A DNA stretch of 8,949 bases. Source: Hyphomicrobiaceae bacterium (GTDB taxonomy: Bacteria > Pseudomonadota > Alphaproteobacteria > Rhizobiales > Hyphomicrobiaceae). Below, piece after piece: positions 5,613 to 8,949 of the stretch. Numbering within the stretch: position 1 is the stretch's first letter; the number at the start of each line of letters is the position of its first letter. Under the pieces are notes generated by a model. That model was not told the origin of the DNA. It worked only from the letters and a program-made list of their open reading frames with translations, and did not search any database. A program made the position numbers and the translations under genes. Where the stretch lies: the NCBI GenBank assembly GCA_020442225.1, contig JAGRKR010000616.1:1-8949 (forward strand), given 5' to 3'.

Positions 5613-5646
5613 CGACGCCCGCAGGCCCACCGCCTCGCGGGCGTCG
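5613..5646. terminator. Long hairpin, probable bidirectional terminator between trcR and the dehydrogenase
   Basis: CGACGCCCGC (5613-5622) pairs perfectly with GCGGGCGTCG (5637-5646). The stem continues with AGGC (5623-5626) and GCCT (5632-5635), giving 14 pairs with a single-base bulge and a 5-base loop. On the plus strand TCGTTCT follows, a modest T-tract. It sits in the 107-base gap between convergent genes, 58 bases after trcR and 15 bases after the end of the dehydrogenase gene, so it can serve both. Confidence 0.7.
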
Positions 5647-5661
5647 TCGTTCTGCGGGAGG

Positions 5662-6462
5662 TCAATCCTCGTCGACGTCGACCGTGTAATTGAGCGGCAT
5701 CCGCCCGCCGTCGGCGTAGATCGTCGTGCCCGTGATGTAGCTCGCCTCCTCGCCCGCCAGGAACGCCACGATCGCGGCGATTTCCTCGGGTTGCCCCATG
5801 CGTCCGAGCGGCGTTCGCGAGAGGATGCGCCGGCGCACGTCGTCGTCCGTCGCGACGTCGGCCAGCATCGGCGTCATGATGCTGCCGGGGCCGACGGCAT
5901 TGACGCGGATGCGGTGCGGCGCGAGCGCCAGCGCCATCGCCTTGGTCAACTGGCTGATGCCGCCCTTCGAGACCGTGTACGCCACATGATCCGGCAGCGC
6001 GAAGCGATCGTTCACCGACGACATGTTGATGATGCTGCCGCCACTCTCGCGCCCGCTCTTGTCCTTGAGCTGGCGCACCATCTGCCGCGCCACGGCCTGC
6101 CCGACCAGAAAAGACCCTTTGACGTTGATCCGGAGCACGCGCTCGAACTCGGCCTCGTCGAGCTGCAGGAAGGGAGCCGCATCCAGAACGGCAGCGTTGT
6201 TGACGAGCACATCGACGCGGTCATGAGCCTCGAGCACCACAGCCATGAGGTTGTGCACGTCGAGACGCTCGGAGACGTTGCAGCTCACGAACAGCGCCTC
6301 GTGACCGGCCGAGCCGAGTTCCTCGGCCGCCCGCGCGCCGCCCTCCTCGTCGATATCGGCGATGACGATCTTGGCGCCGTCGCGCGCCAGCCTCTGGGCG
6401 CAAGCCAATCCGATGCCGCGCGCGGCTCCCGTGACGATGGCGACCTTGTCCTCCAGCGACAT
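5662..6462 (-). CDS. Short-chain dehydrogenase/reductase (SDR), 266 aa
   Basis: Classical SDR oxidoreductase with a Rossmann fold, in the FabG / glucose-1-dehydrogenase-like group. The cofactor motif is TGAARGIG (11-18). Asp36 at the end of the second strand (IVIADID) suggests NAD(H) rather than NADP(H). NNAA (88-91), the catalytic tetrad Asn113, Ser149, Tyr162 and Lys166 (YTVSK), and NAVGPGSIMTPM are all present. A loop around 130-141 (RQLKDKSGRESG) is somewhat long, and the protein ends in an acidic tail (DVDED). The substrate is unknown; alcohols, sugars or 3-oxoacyl groups are all possible. ATG 6462 is the start in frame with the standard KVAIVTG opening, though its ribosome site is weak. 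It follows the SGNH-fold gene on the same strand after 148 bases, so it may be transcribed with it or on its own. Confidence 0.92.
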   Translation of the reverse strand: MSLEDKVAIVTGAARGIGLACAQRLARDGAKIVIADIDEEGGARAAEELGSAGHEALFVSCNVSERLDVHNLMAVVLEAHDRVDVLVNNAAVLDAAPFLQLDEAEFERVLRINVKGSFLVGQAVARQMVRQLKDKSGRESGGSIINMSSVNDRFALPDHVAYTVSKGGISQLTKAMALALAPHRIRVNAVGPGSIMTPMLADVATDDDVRRRILSRTPLGRMGQPEEIAAIVAFLAGEEASYITGTTIYADGGRMPLNYTVDVDED

Positions 6463-6610
6463 CTCGCGGCTCTCACCCCCCTGCTATGATCTGGCGATCT
6501 GCGGCATCGCCCTCGCGGCCACCGCATCCACCGCGCCACGGTAGAGCATCGCTGCCGGCAGTAGAAGCCACCTCCGTGCGCCACGTCGGCGGGAGGCGGA
6601 AAATTGCCGG

Positions 6611-7531
6611 TCAGCCACCTTTCGGCGGCAGCGGCAGCGGCCGCGGCGGTGTCGGGGCCATCTCGGGTGCGGGCGCGGGCGCCGGGTTGGGCGGGCGCTG
6701 CCGTCTCGGCTCGACCCGCCGTGCGAACAGACCGAGCGTGACGGCCTGGGCCAGATACTGAGCAACGCAGGCATAGCTGCCCTCCGTCGTCGCGAAGGGA
6801 TCGGGCGGCGTGGGCTGGCGCCCCTGGCGCACCCTTTCGAGCGCCTCCGTGGCCTCGTAGCGGCCGACCCGCAGCACGCCCTCGCGTTGCGCGACGCGGC
6901 GCACGGCCCGGCGGATGGCTTGGTAGCTCGGGTCATGTGCGAGCGAGCGGGTGTACTGGATGCCGACCAGCACGACGTCGACCTTGTGCGCCCGCAGCCA
7001 GCGCACCATGTCGCCGACGTGGGTCTCGAACTCCTGCGCCGGTACGCGCGCCAAGGCGTCACTCGTGCCGACCTGCCACAGCACCATGTCCGGCTGGGTC
7101 AGCGCCACCTCGACCTTGAGGCGTTCCTTGGCGTCGCGGACCAACTCGCCGGACACCCCGCGATTGACGATCTCGACGTCGAGGCCCTTGATCGCCCCCT
7201 CGATAATCCGCTCGAAAACCTCCTGGAAGCCGCCGCGGTCGGGACCCGAGCGCGCCGTGGAGGCTCCGCCGATCGCCAGGATCCTGATCTTCTTGCGTTG
7301 CTGGAGCGCGCGCAGCGTGTTGGGCAGCGGGATCGGCGCCGTCTTGACGCCGGCGGGTGTCTGGCACTCCCGCGTGATGGCCGGAACGGGCGGCGTCGGC
7401 TGCGGCTGGCTCGCCGGACGTTCAGGCTCGGCGGCCAGCGCACGCCCACCGCCCAGAGCGAGGACGATGACGGCGCTGGTCAACGCCAGCCGGACCAGGC
7501 TCAGCCTCTTGACGTCGAGCGCTCGCGCCAT
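6611..7531 (-). CDS. Exported SGNH-fold protein with degenerate catalytic site, 306 aa
   Basis: Related to SGNH/GDSL hydrolases, which cleave or transfer acyl groups. A signal peptide is seen: basic n-region (R3, K8, R9, R14), hydrophobic core 15-28, and a likely cut near ALAA/E (34). A Pro-rich linker (36-70) leads to the domain (about 81-269): IRILAIGGASTARSG (82-96) is block I, NRGVSGE (123-129) block II, LWQVGTSD (151-158) block III and PDPFATTEGSYACVAQYLA (243-261) the last block. Compared with the IGSSSTAG / GTN / DGLH pattern of homologues I remember, the nucleophile position is Ala90, the oxyanion Asn is Ser157 and the catalytic His is Ala247; Asp244 remains. A Pro-rich tail (275-306) ends the protein. 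The start at 7531 overlaps the opgC-like gene by 31 bases; ATG 7543 is an alternative. Neither has a clear ribosome site, which points to translational coupling. Confidence 0.8.
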   Translation of the reverse strand: MARALDVKRLSLVRLALTSAVIVLALGGGRALAAEPERPASQPQPTPPVPAITRECQTPAGVKTAPIPLPNTLRALQQRKKIRILAIGGASTARSGPDRGGFQEVFERIIEGAIKGLDVEIVNRGVSGELVRDAKERLKVEVALTQPDMVLWQVGTSDALARVPAQEFETHVGDMVRWLRAHKVDVVLVGIQYTRSLAHDPSYQAIRRAVRRVAQREGVLRVGRYEATEALERVRQGRQPTPPDPFATTEGSYACVAQYLAQAVTLGLFARRVEPRRQRPPNPAPAPAPEMAPTPPRPLPLPPKGG

Positions 7532-8589
7532 TCGGAAACCCATGCGGTAAGACCAAGGAGAAGGAGGCCCGTCACCAGGATCAGCGTATCGATGGCGAGC
7601 GTACCCTTGTAGACGAAGCGTGCGATCTGGCTTGCCAGCGACAGGATCGATCCCACGCAGAAGACGTTGAGCGAGTTGCGCCCCAGCATCGAGAAGAACG
7701 GCACCAGACGCGGTACGAGCTTCTGGATGTAGGGATAGGCGACCGACATGACGGCCACCAGCGCCAGGAACTGAATGAGGCGCAAGGGCGTCAGGTAGGA
7801 CTTGAAGGCCACGAACAGCAGCCGCGGCTCTGGCACCTTGGTCGGGTCCGGCCACCACTGGAACTGCACCATCAGCGCGCCTGCGATCACGATCGGCAAC
7901 GCCATCCAGCGGATCCAGGTGATGTGCCGGCGCACGAACCCGCCGAGCCCCTGGTCCTTGGCCAGGACAAAACCGAGCACGAACACGAGCTGCCACGCCA
8001 GCGGATTGAAGAACCAGGTGCCGGAGACCGGCCAACTCGGCAGGGAGATGCGGAAGCTCAGCGCCAGCAGATAGATGGTGAGGGACACCGGCAGCAACAA
8101 GCGCGGAAAATAGCGATGCAGCAGCGCGATGAGCGGCGCCACGGCCATCAGCACGACGTAAAGCGGCAGGATGTCGAAATAGCCGAGATGATGCGTCAGG
8201 GCGACGATGCCGATGTGCGTGCGAATGGGATCGTAGAAGGCCGCCGCCGCGTTGTGCCACTCGAGCAGGAGCGGGTTGTCCAGCAGCAATGCCGCCGCCG
8301 CCAGCATGGCGATGGCGATCGAGATGATGAGAATGTGCGCTGCGTAGATGACGAGCGTGCGTCCGCCGAGGCGCGCCACGACATCGCCATCGGACGGCGC
8401 GTTCTTCGATCTGTCCACGACGAGGCGCAGCGCCCAGCCGGCCAGAAAAACGAACAGCTCGGCCGAGTCCGAGAGCGACACGTTGCGATGCGTGAAGCGC
8501 TCGAAATAGATGCCCGGGACGTGATTGATGAAGATCGTGATCAGCGCGAAACCGCGCCAGAAATCCACGGCATTGTCGTGTCGCGGCAT
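7501..8589 (-). CDS. opgC: OpgC-type membrane acyltransferase, 362 aa
   Basis: Polytopic inner-membrane protein of the OpgC family, related to acyltransferase-3. Known OpgC proteins add succinyl groups to osmoregulated periplasmic glucans. The first helix reads VDFWRGFALITIFINHVPG (8-26) and contains Arg12 and His23, the R-X10-H spacing that is essential in acyltransferase-3 enzymes. Further family features are SDSAELFVFLAGW (40-52), LGYFDILPLYVVLM, TWFFNPLAWQLVFVLGF and the late helix segment LGRNSLNVFCVGSILSL. About ten hydrophobic helices span the length, normal for the family. ATG 8589 has AGGA 9 bases upstream. The gene overlaps the downstream SGNH-fold gene and follows the TRAP permease gene after 68 bases. 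No glucan synthase genes (opgG, opgH, ndvB) are visible, so the acceptor could be another envelope glycan. Confidence 0.88.
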   Translation of the reverse strand: MPRHDNAVDFWRGFALITIFINHVPGIYFERFTHRNVSLSDSAELFVFLAGWALRLVVDRSKNAPSDGDVVARLGGRTLVIYAAHILIISIAIAMLAAAALLLDNPLLLEWHNAAAAFYDPIRTHIGIVALTHHLGYFDILPLYVVLMAVAPLIALLHRYFPRLLLPVSLTIYLLALSFRISLPSWPVSGTWFFNPLAWQLVFVLGFVLAKDQGLGGFVRRHITWIRWMALPIVIAGALMVQFQWWPDPTKVPEPRLLFVAFKSYLTPLRLIQFLALVAVMSVAYPYIQKLVPRLVPFFSMLGRNSLNVFCVGSILSLASQIARFVYKGTLAIDTLILVTGLLLLGLTAWVSEWRERSTSRG

Positions 8590-8657
8590 TGCTGACGGTC
8601 CTGTCGGCCACTTCGCGCAAGTCTAGCCGAGGGGCGCTATCGTGTCACGCCGCCACG

Positions 8658-8949
8658 CTACTTCGGCGCACCGGGAAGCTGGATCGGCGGCAACTGGATC
8701 TTCGGAATCTCGATCTTCGGGATCTCGATTTTTGTCCCCGGCGGCGGCGGCTTCGGCACATCGTCCTTATAATGCAGGACCATCTGCGGGAAGGTGATGA
8801 CCAGCGCCACCATGATGCACTGGATGATCACGAACGGCACGGCGCCCCAGTAGATCTGCCCGGTCGTCACCGGCGCCGTCTCCTGGCCGGTCACCTTGTC
8901 GATGAACATCTCGCGCGGGGCGACGGAGCGCAGATAGAACAGCGCGAAG
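8658..8949 (-). CDS. TRAP transporter large permease (DctM type), C-terminal part
   Basis: C-terminal 96 residues of a TRAP-family large membrane subunit; the rest lies beyond the right edge. These secondary transporters take up carboxylates and similar compounds using a periplasmic binding protein and the Na+ or H+ gradient. The segment FALFYLRSVAPREMF at the window edge, then TTGQIYWGAVPFVIIQCIMV and ALVITFPQMVLHY, is the typical last loop and last helix of DctM proteins. The reading frame stays open to the window edge, so the ATG at 8909 is an internal Met and not the start. After the last helix a tail of about 30 residues follows, holding four five-residue repeats, which is unusual. The gene is upstream of opgC on the same strand with a 68-base gap, so a shared transcript is possible. 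Confidence 0.85.
   Translation of the reverse strand, partial: FALFYLRSVAPREMFIDKVTGQETAPVTTGQIYWGAVPFVIIQCIMVALVITFPQMVLHYKDDVPKPPPPGTKIEIPKIEIPKIQLPPIQLPGAPK
8673..8732 (-). repeat. Four 15-bp tandem repeats encoding KIxIP/IQLP pentapeptides in the TRAP permease tail
   Basis: Read on the minus strand, the four units encode KIEIP (8732-8718), KIEIP (8717-8703), KIQLP (8702-8688) and PIQLP (8687-8673), directly before the final GAPK. The first two units are nearly identical at DNA level. It is a small in-frame tandem repeat that adds a Pro-spaced tail predicted to face the cytoplasm or periplasm next to the last helix. Confidence 0.75.

Noticed and set aside
6611..8620. A 669-codon open frame covering both the SGNH-fold gene and nearly all of the OpgC gene on the same strand
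   Set aside because: Only the last 306 codons make sense (signal peptide plus SGNH domain). The upstream part is an Arg/Ala/His-rich shadow of the OpgC frame, which itself has clear membrane helices and family motifs. It is not a true fusion protein.

Overview
The window is a GC-rich stretch of an alphaproteobacterial chromosome, most likely from Hyphomicrobiales (rhizobia-like). The evidence for that lineage is a trcR/DUF1013 gene, a family I know only from Alphaproteobacteria; the maoC - ribF - ileS neighbourhood typical of rhizobial genomes; and an OpgC-type glucan acyltransferase. I see no phage, transposon, CRISPR, tRNA or rRNA.

Left part (1-3941). The 5' end of ileS (isoleucyl-tRNA synthetase) runs off the left edge on the minus strand. 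Upstream of it lies a minus-strand CPA2 (Kef-type) cation:proton antiporter that starts at TTG. A 394-bp divergent intergenic region separates the antiporter from an unrecognised secreted protein on the plus strand. That gene converges on ribF (bifunctional riboflavin kinase/FAD synthetase, minus strand). ribF and ileS are usually direct neighbours, so the antiporter and the secreted protein look like an insertion that splits a conserved pair.

Middle part (4031-5646). A MaoC/PhaJ-like (R)-enoyl-CoA hydratase (minus) is divergent from trcR (plus). The 307 bases between them hold a 12-bp direct repeat lying on a candidate hydratase promoter, two hairpins, a candidate trcR promoter, and a trcR leader with a very stable cUUCGg hairpin just ahead of a strong Shine-Dalgarno site. 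A third, inverted copy of the 12-mer lies just past the other end of the hydratase gene. trcR ends at a long hairpin that probably terminates both convergent units.

Right part (5662-8949), all on the minus strand. In transcription order: the C-terminus of a TRAP transporter large permease (DctM type) with an unusual repeated tail, an OpgC/acyltransferase-3 membrane protein, an overlapping exported SGNH-fold protein, and a classical short-chain dehydrogenase. The OpgC-SGNH pair is the most interesting part. It recalls the acyltransferase-3 plus SGNH partnership of glycan O-acylation systems, but the SGNH protein seems to have lost its nucleophilic Ser, oxyanion-hole Asn and catalytic His. It may be a non-catalytic, glycan-binding or scaffold partner. 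All family assignments come from reading motifs; no database search was possible.
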